A stretch of 64,000 nucleotides of DNA from assembly GCA_040772305.1 (NCBI GenBank), contig JAXGYK010000002.1:186001-250000 (forward strand), read 5' to 3'. How positions within the stretch are numbered: the first letter of the stretch is position 1; every line of letters starts with the position of its first letter. The notes beneath the pieces were generated by a model. That model did no database searches. It was not told the DNA's origin and saw only the letters and a program-made list of their open reading frames with translations. The translations under genes were made by a program, and so were the position numbers. Of this stretch, positions 41,742-51,776 are shown piece by piece. Origin of the DNA: Mesolinea sp040772305 (GTDB lineage Bacteria; Chloroflexota; Anaerolineae; Anaerolineales; Anaerolineaceae).

Positions 41742-41831
41742 GCCTAGATAAAAGCCTTGCTCTTGAACTTGAAGCGGATTTGCTCTGCGCATTCGCAAGG
41801 AGGGCAAATACTGTTGTCCAGATGAAATGGC

Positions 41832-44174
41832 CTAGGGAAGGTCTTCTGCCGGCAGGTTGTCTTTGTTGGAATTCTTTGCCTCAAATATGCGTTTAACCGA
41901 GCCGAAATGGTGCTGCAGTTCCCCGTTGGGGAAGCTGATCCTGGTATTTTTCCCATCGCGCAGTACATGCACTCCGCGATACCGGAACCCGATTGGCCAA
42001 GGAAAGGGATTAGCTCCCGCAATTTGCACCCGCCCATCTTCCATAAAATGAACCCCTGCCATGCGTAAAACCAGGTTGAGGGGCAGAATACCGGCTGCTG
42101 CAGAACGGTTGCCATAGGGTCTTCCGTTGGAGGCATCGGCAGCTTCAAAAAGGCTGTGCTCGCTGTTCAAGCTCCGAATGCTTGCGCGTACCCAGCTTTG
42201 CAGCAGGTTGAAAGCACGGGTAGTTTCTCCCTCTTTGATAAATTTATCGATCAGTAAGCTGGTCCAGACGGGGTTGGTTTTTCCTTGGGAAGTGACGCCA
42301 ACAGGAGCTAGTAGAGTTTCCGGCAAACCGTATAAGGTTTCATTTTCCAGTTTGGTAAATACATCATTGACCCAATTTTGTTCAGCAAGCAGCGGATCCC
42401 AGGCGTAAAGATCGGCAATGCTGAACCCATCCAAACTTGGCGTGTAGAGTAATAGTTCAGCGTTTTGGCCATCCGCATGCAAGCCATTCAGTTGTGTATA
42501 TATTTTTTGGCTGGCAGCAAAGAAAAAGCCTGGCAGCCAGGAAATTTGTCCGGCACCAAGCTGTTCTTCTTGTTTTTTGCCATCACTGCCCAGTCCATCG
42601 AGTTTAATGCTTAGGGGCTTGCCGAGGGGGTCTGACGGAAAAACCTGCATTAATAATCTTTGCGGTTGGGTGAGGGTATAGGTGGTGTGGTTAAGGTTTT
42701 GGAGAGGGCCGCGGTACAGAACTTCCCCAATGAACCTTGCGTGGGTATCACGATCCCAGGTGCCAAAGACGTTGCGGGCATAAACTGCGGCCAGGGCATT
42801 GCGGCTGCGTTGAGCAAGACTCTGATAAATCTGCAATCCTGCCGAATCGGACAAGAGTTGCGCCATGCTTTCCAGGGCATGCAGTTCATCCAAAAGAAGC
42901 GCCGTGAGGGCTGAACTTTCAGTCTTTTGGATGGGAGTAGCTTGGTTCGCTGCCCGCAAGACTTCGAAACCTGGCTGGTCAAAGAGCATGGTTTGGGAGA
43001 GGCTTTCCCATTCTGGTAATCCGTCATAATCCTGGTCATGCGTTTTGTTGAACCATGCCAGGGTTTGGTCCCGAAGGATGGGATAGACAAAGCTGATCAA
43101 GCTTTTGTCCTGAAATTGAGTGAAAAGCTCCCAGCTAAGGGCTGCAAGGCATGGAAATAGGGGTTTTTCAATAGAGTCCTGGGGCAGTACCTGTAAGTAG
43201 GCACGCAGTAAGGACAGGGCAGTTTTCGTTTGTCCAGGAACCAAGGCCAAAATCACCTGACGCAGAGCGGCAGGATGCAGCTGTGGTTTCTGTTGTGGAG
43301 AGAGAGAGGCAGGTCGAAGCTCCGGGTGGCTGGTATCGCTGTTGCGTTGCGGCAGTGCTTCCAGCTGAGCCTCTGCATTTGAATAAACCAATTGGGTCGC
43401 CAGCATCTGACTGGCTGCAAGCACTTCATGCCAGCCTTCCTGGGCTTCGCTGATATGCACTGTTTCCTGCCGGTTGCGGTTGAGCACCCGCGCAACTTCA
43501 GCAGAATAATTGGCGGGGTACGCTTCTGAGGCTGCCGCAAGGGCCTGCGGTAAGTCGGATTCGATGACCAGCCGCCACTGCAAGGCAAGGCGTGCGCGGG
43601 CAGGGATACTTGCACGCCAACACAAGGCTGGCAAAGGACTGAATACAACGCGGGCTGGTCCTTCCATTCCCAAGGCAAGCGCCAGGTTGCTGCTTGTTCC
43701 CTGGAGAAGAGTTTTGAACTTGTGCAGCACCGGGCTCATCCCCGTGCTGCCAGTTTGCGGTACCAGGTCTGCGCTAAGGTTTACTTCAAGTTCGCAGCGA
43801 TCATTGTTTTCATTGCTTAGTTCAATGCGGCCAAGCAGTCGGTTGGAGGCTGCTGCCCAGTTTTCCAGGCTTACGGCGAGGCCAGGCTGAAGCCCGAAAC
43901 TTATGCGCATATAATTCGTCAGTAGCAGATCAATCCGGGGGGAAGAAAAAAATGATTCTAAGAATGTGAAGCTTTGGTTTTGAAGAATAAAACTTGGAAA
44001 TATCCGCAAGCTTTGAGCTTGTAAGCCCAGGGAAGTTCTTAGCCAAAGCGGTTCACCTGGTCTTAGGTTCTGGGTCCATACAGCGTCAATTTCCGGGTGA
44101 AATTCGCCGAAGCGATAGTCGGATGCAATTGTCAGGGGACAGGGTTCCTTGGCGAAGAGAGGACCATTAAGCAT
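41832..44174 (-). CDS. large (alpha/alpha)6-barrel glycosidase-like protein
   Basis: A 780-residue protein without signal peptide. The first 250 residues are beta-rich, as in the supersandwich domains of debranching-type enzymes. The remainder is helical and carries QDYDGLPEWES (about residue 400), the D-x-DG-L-x-E pattern typical of GH63/GDE-like (alpha/alpha)6 barrels, and a late NGRPYGNRSAAAGILPLNLVL, again as in that fold. I cannot assign a substrate; alpha-glucan or mannosylglycerate-type sugars are possible. It stands alone between the aldolase gene and the divergent penicillin-binding-protein gene. A GH13 glucosidase lies six kilobases further on. Catalytic acid pairs should be checked by structure prediction. 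Confidence 0.6.
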   Translation of the reverse strand: MLNGPLFAKEPCPLTIASDYRFGEFHPEIDAVWTQNLRPGEPLWLRTSLGLQAQSLRIFPSFILQNQSFTFLESFFSSPRIDLLLTNYMRISFGLQPGLAVSLENWAAASNRLLGRIELSNENNDRCELEVNLSADLVPQTGSTGMSPVLHKFKTLLQGTSSNLALALGMEGPARVVFSPLPALCWRASIPARARLALQWRLVIESDLPQALAAASEAYPANYSAEVARVLNRNRQETVHISEAQEGWHEVLAASQMLATQLVYSNAEAQLEALPQRNSDTSHPELRPASLSPQQKPQLHPAALRQVILALVPGQTKTALSLLRAYLQVLPQDSIEKPLFPCLAALSWELFTQFQDKSLISFVYPILRDQTLAWFNKTHDQDYDGLPEWESLSQTMLFDQPGFEVLRAANQATPIQKTESSALTALLLDELHALESMAQLLSDSAGLQIYQSLAQRSRNALAAVYARNVFGTWDRDTHARFIGEVLYRGPLQNLNHTTYTLTQPQRLLMQVFPSDPLGKPLSIKLDGLGSDGKKQEEQLGAGQISWLPGFFFAASQKIYTQLNGLHADGQNAELLLYTPSLDGFSIADLYAWDPLLAEQNWVNDVFTKLENETLYGLPETLLAPVGVTSQGKTNPVWTSLLIDKFIKEGETTRAFNLLQSWVRASIRSLNSEHSLFEAADASNGRPYGNRSAAAGILPLNLVLRMAGVHFMEDGRVQIAGANPFPWPIGFRYRGVHVLRDGKNTRISFPNGELQHHFGSVKRIFEAKNSNKDNLPAEDLP

Positions 44175-44238
44175 GACTTGATTTTAGCATTGCCCAAGCT
44201 CAAAAAATAGCGGGGAAATAAAGTGCTAAAATGTGAAG

Positions 44239-47200
44239 ATGGACGAAAATGTAAATGAGATCCCAGAAAACAATCCTGCTGAAGAGGCTGCTTCGGAGTC
44301 CGTTGGAGAAGCAAAAGGCAACCAAACTGAAGCGGACGATATCCTTAAGGATTACCGCGAGGTCTTTGCCTCTGCAGATAATTTGTATGCGGACAAAGCT
44401 CCGAAAAAGCAAGCAGATTTCCCAGCAGATGAAAGCGACTTCAGAACTATTCCTGCGCATGTTGAACCCATGGATCTAAGCGAATTGGCTGAGGCTTCGC
44501 TTCTGGACCCAGAGGCAGGGTTCAGCGCAGCGCTTATCCGAGCGATGGGAAGCGAAGGTCTGGAAAGTGAAGAACTGGCTGAAGCCAAGGCTTTGGAACC
44601 GGTAACTGCGCCTGCCGATCCTTCGATGGAAACGCGCGAGGAAGAGCCCGCAATGCCGGATTTGGAGGAGGAAAAGCCGGAAGCGGCAGGTTCGGGCGAG
44701 TCCTACTGGTTTAGTGAGCTTTCTCAGTTCCGTCCTCAGGAAGCAGAGCTTATCGCAGCTAACGCAGAAGAACAGGAGCAATGGTCTACTTCCGCATATA
44801 CCATTTTGCCAGAGGATGGGAATGCAGCATTCCAAGATGGGACTAATGAAACAAAGGATGTTCCTGATCCGGTGACACAAGTGGACCCGGATGCCACAAC
44901 GCTTATGCCGGCTGCTTTTAGCCTAAGCGGATCGAGCAAAAGCCATACCCAACCAATAGCTGTGTACCGGGCGGCAGATGCTACCCAACCTAATCGCGTT
45001 CAAGGCTCCGGGGGCGCTGGTCAAGCTCCGGTGTCTGGAACTGCTGGAAAAGGAAAAGGCTGCCGCAAGGCATTCATTGCTCTGATCATCATTACCGGCC
45101 TGGCAGCGCTTGCAGTAATGGGTTTTGCTGTTTACAAATACATGCAAATTGCGAGCCGGCTCCCTAATGTAAACGAATTGCGCGAGAGAGCTTCGCAGTT
45201 TGAAACAACCCGAATACTGGATCGCAATGGGGGCTTACTCTACGAGATTGTAGATCCTAATGCGGGCAAGCGTACCTACGTGCCATTGGAACGCATGTCG
45301 CCCTATATTATTGCTGCTACCATCGCAACGGAAGATAAAGAATACTACAACCACCCTGGGTTTGATGTAGTTGCCCTTATACGTGCCTTGTATGCAAACT
45401 ATCGCTCCGGAGGGATTGTTTCCGGTGCGTCTACCATTACCCAGCAGCTGGCGCGGATGATACTGCTGCCCGAAGAACGCTTTGTTCAGTCCTATGAACG
45501 CAAAGCCTCCGAAATAATCCTTGCTGCCGAGATTACACGACGTTACTCCAAAGAAGAGGTCTTGGAACTCTACTTGAATGAGGTTTTCTACGGAAACTTA
45601 TCCTACGGAATAGAGGCCGCTTCGGAGACTTACTTTGAAGCTTCGGCTGCAGATATTAACTTGTGGCAATCCGCTTTTCTGGCCGGCTTGCCTCAGTCAC
45701 CTGCGGTCTACAATATTTACACAAATCGTGAGGCAACCCTTGACCGAACGAAAACAGTTTTGATTCTGATGTACGAACTAAGCTCGGAAAAGGACTGCAT
45801 CTTCATCGGTGAAAACCTGGAGAAGGTTTGTGTAGACCCCGTAACTGCGCTGGCTGCTATGGAGCAGCTGCAGGCATATGAATTTCGCCAGCAAATCTTT
45901 GAAATGCGCTACCCGCATTGGGTGGTTTTTATTCAATCCTTGCTGGAGGCTCAATTCGAGCCGGAAACGATCTATCGTTCTGGCTTTACTGTTCAAACAA
46001 CATTAGACCCTGCCATGCAGGATATGGCCCAAAACGCAGTTACTGAACAACTGGCCCAAATGCTTGACAAAAATGCAAGCAACGGTGCGGTTGTAGTTAT
46101 CGATCCACATACACGCGAGATTCTTGCAATGGTTGGTTCGGCCGACTTTAATAATGCTGAGATCAGCGGCCAGGTGAACATGGCGCTGACCGATACCCGT
46201 CAGCCAGGCTCGGCGATTAAACCGCTTACTTATCTGGCTGCCTTTGAAAAAAACTGGACTCCAGCCAGCCTGATTTGGGATGTACCTTCGGTGTTTACGC
46301 CGTCGGGCAAGGCAGATGACCCGGGTCCGGCCTATGAACCGGTGAACTATGACGGCCGTTTCCGAGGGCCTGTGACGGTACGTGATGCCCTGGCCAACTC
46401 CTATAACATTCCAGCGGTAAAGGCACTTTCGTATATTGGCATTTACGATGAACCCGGGGGGTTTATGAGCTTTGCACGCAGGCTGGGCATTACCAGTTTA
46501 ACCAGACCCGATTTGGGCCTTTCGCTAACTTTGGGCGGGGGCGAGGTTAGCCTGATGCAGCTTACAAATGCCTTTGCAAGTTTTGCTGCGGAAGGACGTT
46601 ACCAAATTCCAATCGCAATTACCCGCATTACGGACCATACTGGCAGAGAAATATGGGCCAACCAGCCAAGGCCTGGGGATCAGGTTCTGCGACCAGCACA
46701 TGCCTATCTGATTAGCAGTATCCTGGCCGATAACCAAGCCCGCGCACCAATGTTTGGTGCGAACTCAGTACTCAACCTTGGACACGAGGCTGCAGTAAAA
46801 ACGGGTACTACCAACGATTTTCGGGATAACTGGACGATTGGTTATAACCCGGACTTAGTTGTTGGCGTGTGGGTGGGGAACGCTGACTACACCCCAATGG
46901 TTAATACCAGCGGCGTGGATGGCGCAGCGCCAATCTGGGCAAGGGTAATGCGCGAAGGGATTGAGCTTTATAAGGGCGGGGTATGGAGCTCTTTTGTGCG
47001 CCCAGACGACGTCATTTCGCGCACGATTTGTGCTGTATCTGGTACGGAGCCCTCGGAGTATTGCCCGGCACATCGGGAGGAATTGTTTGCCTCTGACCAG
47101 GGGCCGCTGCCCTCAAGCCAGGACCTGTGGGTAAACATGCCCATTGATGGCTGGACAGGTTTAGGCGTATCGCAGGCTTGTGCTGAGTTCACTGTTGAAC

Positions 47201-47799
47201 ATGTCGTCTTGAATGTGAGAGAAGTGGATGCTAAAAGATGGATTGAGGAAACCGAAGCAGGCCAGAACTGGGCGGCTGAGAATGGCTTTGCAGACCAGCT
47301 TATTTTCATTCCAGAACGGGAATGCCGCGCGGATGATCCGCGCCCCGTTATCAACCTGGTCAACGTCAATAATGGAGGGGTGATACGCGAAGCTCCCTTT
47401 ACTATTATGGGTTCGATCACAGCAACAGCAAACTTCCAGGACTATCGCATTGAATGGGGAAAAGGAAAGGATCCGGAGGAATGGCACCCGCTGTTTGATT
47501 GGCGGGATGACCCGGCACACTCGCCACAAGAAATTTATACATGGGATATCCAGGGCCTTGAAACCAATGTAATCACCTTTAAGGTGATTGTACGTAGCAC
47601 GATTGATACCCGTGTTGAAAAAACTTTTACGATGTCGGTAGACCTGCCTGCTCCTACGCCGACCGCTACAGCAACAGCTACGCCAACGGACGAACCAATT
47701 ATTCTGCCGAGCGCAACGCCGACCATTCCGCCTTTGCCTACCGAAACACCAGAGCCGCCACCTTCCGAAACACCCGAGCCAACACCTCCCGAAGGGTGA
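44239..47799 (+). CDS. class A penicillin-binding protein with long acidic head and Thr/Pro tail
   Basis: This 1186-residue protein polymerises and cross-links peptidoglycan. Residues 1-270 are a cytoplasmic, Glu/Ala-rich, low-complexity head; a membrane helix follows at about 277-302. The GT51 domain contains IATEDKEYYNHPGFD with catalytic E365 and STITQQLARMI. The transpeptidase domain has S658-A-I-K661 in RQPGSAIKPLTY, SYN in ANSYNIPA and KTG in AVKTGTTNDF. After a WVGNADYTPM end there is a beta-rich region and a final tail of some 45 residues made of Thr, Pro and Ala. An unusually long head may hold partner-binding or phosphorylation sites. I start at the ATG 44239 rather than GTG 44233. 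Confidence 0.93.
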   Translation: MDENVNEIPENNPAEEAASESVGEAKGNQTEADDILKDYREVFASADNLYADKAPKKQADFPADESDFRTIPAHVEPMDLSELAEASLLDPEAGFSAALIRAMGSEGLESEELAEAKALEPVTAPADPSMETREEEPAMPDLEEEKPEAAGSGESYWFSELSQFRPQEAELIAANAEEQEQWSTSAYTILPEDGNAAFQDGTNETKDVPDPVTQVDPDATTLMPAAFSLSGSSKSHTQPIAVYRAADATQPNRVQGSGGAGQAPVSGTAGKGKGCRKAFIALIIITGLAALAVMGFAVYKYMQIASRLPNVNELRERASQFETTRILDRNGGLLYEIVDPNAGKRTYVPLERMSPYIIAATIATEDKEYYNHPGFDVVALIRALYANYRSGGIVSGASTITQQLARMILLPEERFVQSYERKASEIILAAEITRRYSKEEVLELYLNEVFYGNLSYGIEAASETYFEASAADINLWQSAFLAGLPQSPAVYNIYTNREATLDRTKTVLILMYELSSEKDCIFIGENLEKVCVDPVTALAAMEQLQAYEFRQQIFEMRYPHWVVFIQSLLEAQFEPETIYRSGFTVQTTLDPAMQDMAQNAVTEQLAQMLDKNASNGAVVVIDPHTREILAMVGSADFNNAEISGQVNMALTDTRQPGSAIKPLTYLAAFEKNWTPASLIWDVPSVFTPSGKADDPGPAYEPVNYDGRFRGPVTVRDALANSYNIPAVKALSYIGIYDEPGGFMSFARRLGITSLTRPDLGLSLTLGGGEVSLMQLTNAFASFAAEGRYQIPIAITRITDHTGREIWANQPRPGDQVLRPAHAYLISSILADNQARAPMFGANSVLNLGHEAAVKTGTTNDFRDNWTIGYNPDLVVGVWVGNADYTPMVNTSGVDGAAPIWARVMREGIELYKGGVWSSFVRPDDVISRTICAVSGTEPSEYCPAHREELFASDQGPLPSSQDLWVNMPIDGWTGLGVSQACAEFTVEHVVLNVREVDAKRWIEETEAGQNWAAENGFADQLIFIPERECRADDPRPVINLVNVNNGGVIREAPFTIMGSITATANFQDYRIEWGKGKDPEEWHPLFDWRDDPAHSPQEIYTWDIQGLETNVITFKVIVRSTIDTRVEKTFTMSVDLPAPTPTATATATPTDEPIILPSATPTIPPLPTETPEPPPSETPEPTPPEG

Positions 47800-47882
47800 T
47801 TGTAAGGAAAATGCTGTCCTGAAAATGCAAAGAAAAAGCGTTCAGGTTTTGCTTATCTGCAAGCCGGCGCCTGAAGTAATGA

Positions 47883-50180
47883 TTAGAATAATGCCATTTG
47901 TTCCGAGGGCGCACTCTGGGACATATAGCTTATTTGAGAAAGAAAGAGATCCCGGTTTAACAGTGGATTCTCTTTGAGATTACGCAGCTGTCTAAACCGC
48001 AAGAACAGCCAATCGTCTCCCACCAAGCTGTCCAGGTTTGGGTCGCGCTTTAGTTTAAAAGTGAGCAGCTTTGTCTTGGAACTAGGCAAGGCTACTACTT
48101 TTTTTCCTGGCAAATGCATGTACTTAAGTAAAAGGGGTGTGACAATGGCTGTTGTGATCGGGAAAAAGGAGTATACAGCACGTCCTTCTTCGTCACTCCA
48201 ATAAACCGCATCCTTGGTAAGTTGCCTGCGGTAATTTAATGTGTTTGCAAAGACCTCCAGCAAGCTGCGAATTTCTTTGAGATCAGCTGCCCTTCTTGCT
48301 TCCGATTCCGAGTAACGCAATTGCCAGTGCGGGCCATTTTCATACATTGGGTGGGCATATGATTCAAGCAGTTCTTCAATAAGCGGGTCGTCGGGTGTCT
48401 GCAAACCTGGTGCCTGCTCATGTACGGCTGCCAGGACTTCAGCGTGGCTTAAGCTGCTGTGCTGTATGAGCACATCCATTACAGCCCTTTCGACCCTGTC
48501 GGCAAGAGGTTGAAAGGATTCGGGGTTTTTAGCGAGCCAGTAGAGGCCACTATCGGCGGTTACGTTTGCGTAATAGCGTTTGAAGGTTAAGGGGTCTGCC
48601 AAAACCTCGCTCAATTCGTTTTCGAGCTCATTAATGGTTCCGTTTGCCTGGCTTTGAGGCTGGCCGTGCAGCATGTCCTGGCTTTGGAGGGTGAGCAAGA
48701 TATGGGTAAAAAGCATTGTGAACGAAGCTGGTTCGCCTAAGCGCTTAAGAAAATCAATGGCTGCTTCGCGCGCTGCACCAAAGAGCGCTTTGTTTCTTGG
48801 TGCGATAAAAGCAGGCGGCCGGGTATTCCAGACCATCTGAAGGGTGCTATCATCGCCTTCGAGGGCATACGTTTTGAGCTGCAGACCAGCGTCCTGAGCG
48901 CTTAGAACACCAGCCAGTAAAAACCGGGGTTCAAGTTCCGGTATTTGGAGGAGGATTGGAATTCCCGGTAAAACCATCCCAGGCAGATGGGCAAGCACTT
49001 TTTCTAAGGCTTTGGTGTGCCAGGTCCAATCGTAGCGTTGGCGTAAAAGGGCATGACGCAGGGGTTCCAGTGCCTTGTTCCCCCAAAGCCAGCCAGTCCA
49101 AAGCGCACTAAGGTTCCAAAAGGCCTGATTACGGCGGGGCAAAACGCTGTAAACCGCATTGAGCAGTTTTGGGTCCAGGACCGGATCCCACTCGCGCAGG
49201 CGGCCGCGAAAGAGCGATATGCCACCAGTTTGGGGCACTAAATCGGGCCAGTTCTGAAAGTTGCTTTGCCGGCAGTTTTTACGCCAGCTTTCAGCGGCTT
49301 CGAGCACTGCCTGCCAGATATTGATTTCTTCAAAGGAAGGGGGCCGCATCAGCTGACGGGGTCGGTTACGGCCAAGAGGGTAAGCCCAAAGCACATTGAC
49401 GCGGTCGGCAGTTAGTAAAAAGATCCCTTTTAGCAGTTTGCTTTGGCGCTCGCTCATGGGCGTATTCAGGATGCGGTGCAGCATCAATTGGAGCATTACC
49501 AGTGGGCGCGGCGCATAATATTTTAGAACGTCTTCGATCAGAGGTCTTAATGCGTCCTGGGGATCACAAACTAATTCAAGCGCCCGCGCACGATAGAGCG
49601 CCAGGGAGGGATAGGCTGGCATAGGGTCAGCTTCTCCCGGATTGAGGTTTAGTTCGCCCTCCTGTTTGCAGTATGGACAACGGTATCTAATTTGTCGCGG
49701 AGCGCCGGGTTCATCATCGTGGATCAGCCGCTCTACACGCGCTTGTCCGGGCTCGTTGCCAATCTTACATTCTGGATTTGGGCAGGGGATCCGGTAAAAG
49801 GATTCGAGATGATCCTCCAGACGTGCTCCGTTACTAAGCTTAAGGTTAGAGAGCAGTAAAAGGGCTTCATCCCAGTCTTCCGGGCTGGTGGTGGCTAAGC
49901 ATTCAAGCACAAAGGCTGCGATAGGGTTATTTGTTGTAACTGCGGTGCGGTAACCAGCCTGAGCCAGCTCCAGGACGGAATAAGGGTCGAGCCCAAAAGG
50001 GTCGAGGACCCAATTTCCCGGCGCGCAATAGCGGTTAAGCCATGCAGCGGCTCGGCCAGGTACGTAAGGCGGAAAAAAGCGGCCCAGGGGTAAGTTGCCT
50101 AAGGGCTCGGCGGCATCCTGCGTACCCCCCTGAATAAAAGGAGCTTCAAGATCATGCCAGGAGCGCACAGGCTGAGCCAT
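47883..50180 (-). CDS. Zn-ribbon DNA-methylase-like protein without recognisable catalytic motif
   Basis: A 765-residue protein. Its start, WVLDPFGLDPYSVLELAQAG followed by YRTAVTTNNPIAAFVLECL, copies the opening of Zn-ribbon adenine-methylases (COG1743/DUF1156-like: DPFxGxG, then an acidic N-P strand), but the glycine-rich SAM loop is FGLDP and the acidic residue is missing. A treble-clef insertion CPNPEC and CPYC follows (about residues 132-175). I cannot find DPPY. The C-terminal half is helical with winged-helix-like parts. It begins directly at the stop of the GH13 gene with no gap, so the two are cotranscribed. It may be a nucleic-acid-binding relative that no longer methylates. Function unknown. 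Confidence 0.6.
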   Translation of the reverse strand: MAQPVRSWHDLEAPFIQGGTQDAAEPLGNLPLGRFFPPYVPGRAAAWLNRYCAPGNWVLDPFGLDPYSVLELAQAGYRTAVTTNNPIAAFVLECLATTSPEDWDEALLLLSNLKLSNGARLEDHLESFYRIPCPNPECKIGNEPGQARVERLIHDDEPGAPRQIRYRCPYCKQEGELNLNPGEADPMPAYPSLALYRARALELVCDPQDALRPLIEDVLKYYAPRPLVMLQLMLHRILNTPMSERQSKLLKGIFLLTADRVNVLWAYPLGRNRPRQLMRPPSFEEINIWQAVLEAAESWRKNCRQSNFQNWPDLVPQTGGISLFRGRLREWDPVLDPKLLNAVYSVLPRRNQAFWNLSALWTGWLWGNKALEPLRHALLRQRYDWTWHTKALEKVLAHLPGMVLPGIPILLQIPELEPRFLLAGVLSAQDAGLQLKTYALEGDDSTLQMVWNTRPPAFIAPRNKALFGAAREAAIDFLKRLGEPASFTMLFTHILLTLQSQDMLHGQPQSQANGTINELENELSEVLADPLTFKRYYANVTADSGLYWLAKNPESFQPLADRVERAVMDVLIQHSSLSHAEVLAAVHEQAPGLQTPDDPLIEELLESYAHPMYENGPHWQLRYSESEARRAADLKEIRSLLEVFANTLNYRRQLTKDAVYWSDEEGRAVYSFFPITTAIVTPLLLKYMHLPGKKVVALPSSKTKLLTFKLKRDPNLDSLVGDDWLFLRFRQLRNLKENPLLNRDLFLSQISYMSQSAPSEQMALF

Positions 50181-51776
50181 TTATATCGAAAGGAGGGCTG
50201 CACCCCAGCCCGGTAAACTAAGCAGGTGACTATCTGGATCAAAATACAGCTCTTTGTCAGAACTGACAAGCAAAAGTTTTTGATAGTCTGTGGGCAGCTT
50301 GAGAACCTGTGGACGAATTGAGAAATTCAGAACAACGAATATCCTATCCTCTGCACTTTGACGTTCATAAACTAAGAGGTGCGGGTTTTCTTGCTCCACG
50401 AGAGTAATACTGCCTGCGTGGAGGGCCGGATGTGCTTTACGCAGTGCAATGACTGCTTTATAAAAATTGAACAGAGAATCTGGGTCTTTGGATTGGGCAG
50501 CTTGGTTGCGGTTGGGGAAGTCTGGGTGCAGGTGGAGCCAGGGACGGTGCTTGCTAAAGCCTGCATTGGAGGTGTTATCCCACTGCATCGGGCTGCGGCA
50601 AACATCGCGTCCTTTATAAAACGGCCAGTACCTTCTTCCAACCGGGTCTTGAATCTGGGAGCGTTTCACTTTGATATCGCGCATCCCGATCTCTTCTCCG
50701 TAGTAGAGATAGGGCGTGCCCCGCAGGGTTAAATGCATGAGGCTTAAAAGCTTCAATTTAGAGTCATCGCGATCCGCATTGTAGCGCGAAGCGCTGCGGC
50801 TGATATCGTGATTATTGAGAACCCAATTGGGCCAGGCTTCGTCCCCGTGAAGCGCGTCCCAATACTGGATGGCGTGTCCAAAACGGCGTGCGTTCCAGGG
50901 CGTGCGGGTGTAGCTAAAGTCGAAGCCGGCATGAAATTTGTTTTCGCCGATGTAAGTGCGCGCTTTGACCGTGTTGACCAAAAAGGTTTCGCCGACCGCG
51001 TAGCATTCCGGATAGGTATCCAGGAGCGCGCGCATCTCTTCCAGAAGCGGGTACATTTCGGGTTGGGCAGTATCAAAGAGATGCTGCTGCCATTCAAAGG
51101 GGCGGATGCCAGGCTTTTCAGCCCGGGGATTGTCGCGCAGCATGGCATCTTTGAAAAAGTTATTAAAAACGTCCAGCCGGAAGCCGTCTACTCCGCGATC
51201 CAGCCAAAAGCGCATCACATCCAGCATCTCCGCTCGCACTGCTGGGTTGCGCCAGTTAAGGTCTGGCTGTTCGGGATAGAACATATGATAGTAATACTGG
51301 TTTAGTTTTGCATTGTAGCGCCAGGCAGAGCCGCCAAAATTGGAGAGCCAATTATTAGGCGGTTTACCATCAGGGGCAGGGTCGCTCCAGATATACCAGT
51401 CGTGGTAGGGATTCTGTTTGGATTTTTGTGATTCGATGAACCAGGGGTGACGATCGGAGGTATGACTAAAAACCAGATCCAGAATGATACGCAGCTTGCG
51501 TTTATGAGCTTCTGCCAGCAGTTTGTCAAAGTCCTTTAAGGTGCCATATTTCGGGTCAATGTTGCGGTAGTCCGAAACATCGTAGCCAAAATCGACGTCC
51601 GGGGAAGGGTAGATAGGGGAGAGCCAGAGCGCATCCACGCCGAGGTCCTGCAGGTAAGCAAGCCGGCTGGTGATACCAGGCAGGTCGCCGATTCCATCGG
51701 CGTTGCTATCCTGAAAGGAACGCGGATAGATTTGATAGATGATTCCATGCTTCCACCAAAGATGATCATTCGTCAT
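50181..51776 (-). CDS. GH13 alpha-glucosidase (oligo-1,6-glucosidase type)
   Basis: A 531-residue cytosolic enzyme that splits alpha-glucosidic bonds in short oligosaccharides. It shows the GH13 conserved regions: DLVFSHTSD, GFRLDVFN with the nucleophile Asp, AVGETFLV with the acid/base Glu, and VLNNHDISR with the third Asp. The N-terminus WWKHGIIYQIYPRSFQDSNADGIGD, divided over residues 7-31, and the calcium-type DSNADGIGD match oligo-1,6-glucosidase and trehalulose-type enzymes. Normal length. The ATG at 51776 is right. A TATAAT on the minus strand at 51809-51804 could serve as its -10 box. Trehalose-hydrolase or sucrose-isomerase relatives are possible alternatives. Confidence 0.92.
   Translation of the reverse strand: MTNDHLWWKHGIIYQIYPRSFQDSNADGIGDLPGITSRLAYLQDLGVDALWLSPIYPSPDVDFGYDVSDYRNIDPKYGTLKDFDKLLAEAHKRKLRIILDLVFSHTSDRHPWFIESQKSKQNPYHDWYIWSDPAPDGKPPNNWLSNFGGSAWRYNAKLNQYYYHMFYPEQPDLNWRNPAVRAEMLDVMRFWLDRGVDGFRLDVFNNFFKDAMLRDNPRAEKPGIRPFEWQQHLFDTAQPEMYPLLEEMRALLDTYPECYAVGETFLVNTVKARTYIGENKFHAGFDFSYTRTPWNARRFGHAIQYWDALHGDEAWPNWVLNNHDISRSASRYNADRDDSKLKLLSLMHLTLRGTPYLYYGEEIGMRDIKVKRSQIQDPVGRRYWPFYKGRDVCRSPMQWDNTSNAGFSKHRPWLHLHPDFPNRNQAAQSKDPDSLFNFYKAVIALRKAHPALHAGSITLVEQENPHLLVYERQSAEDRIFVVLNFSIRPQVLKLPTDYQKLLLVSSDKELYFDPDSHLLSLPGWGAALLSI

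Noticed and set aside
47800..47882. Terminator between the penicillin-binding protein and the methylase-like gene
   Set aside because: TTCAGG and CCTGAA could pair (about 47840-47875), but the loop is long and no T run follows, so I did not list it.
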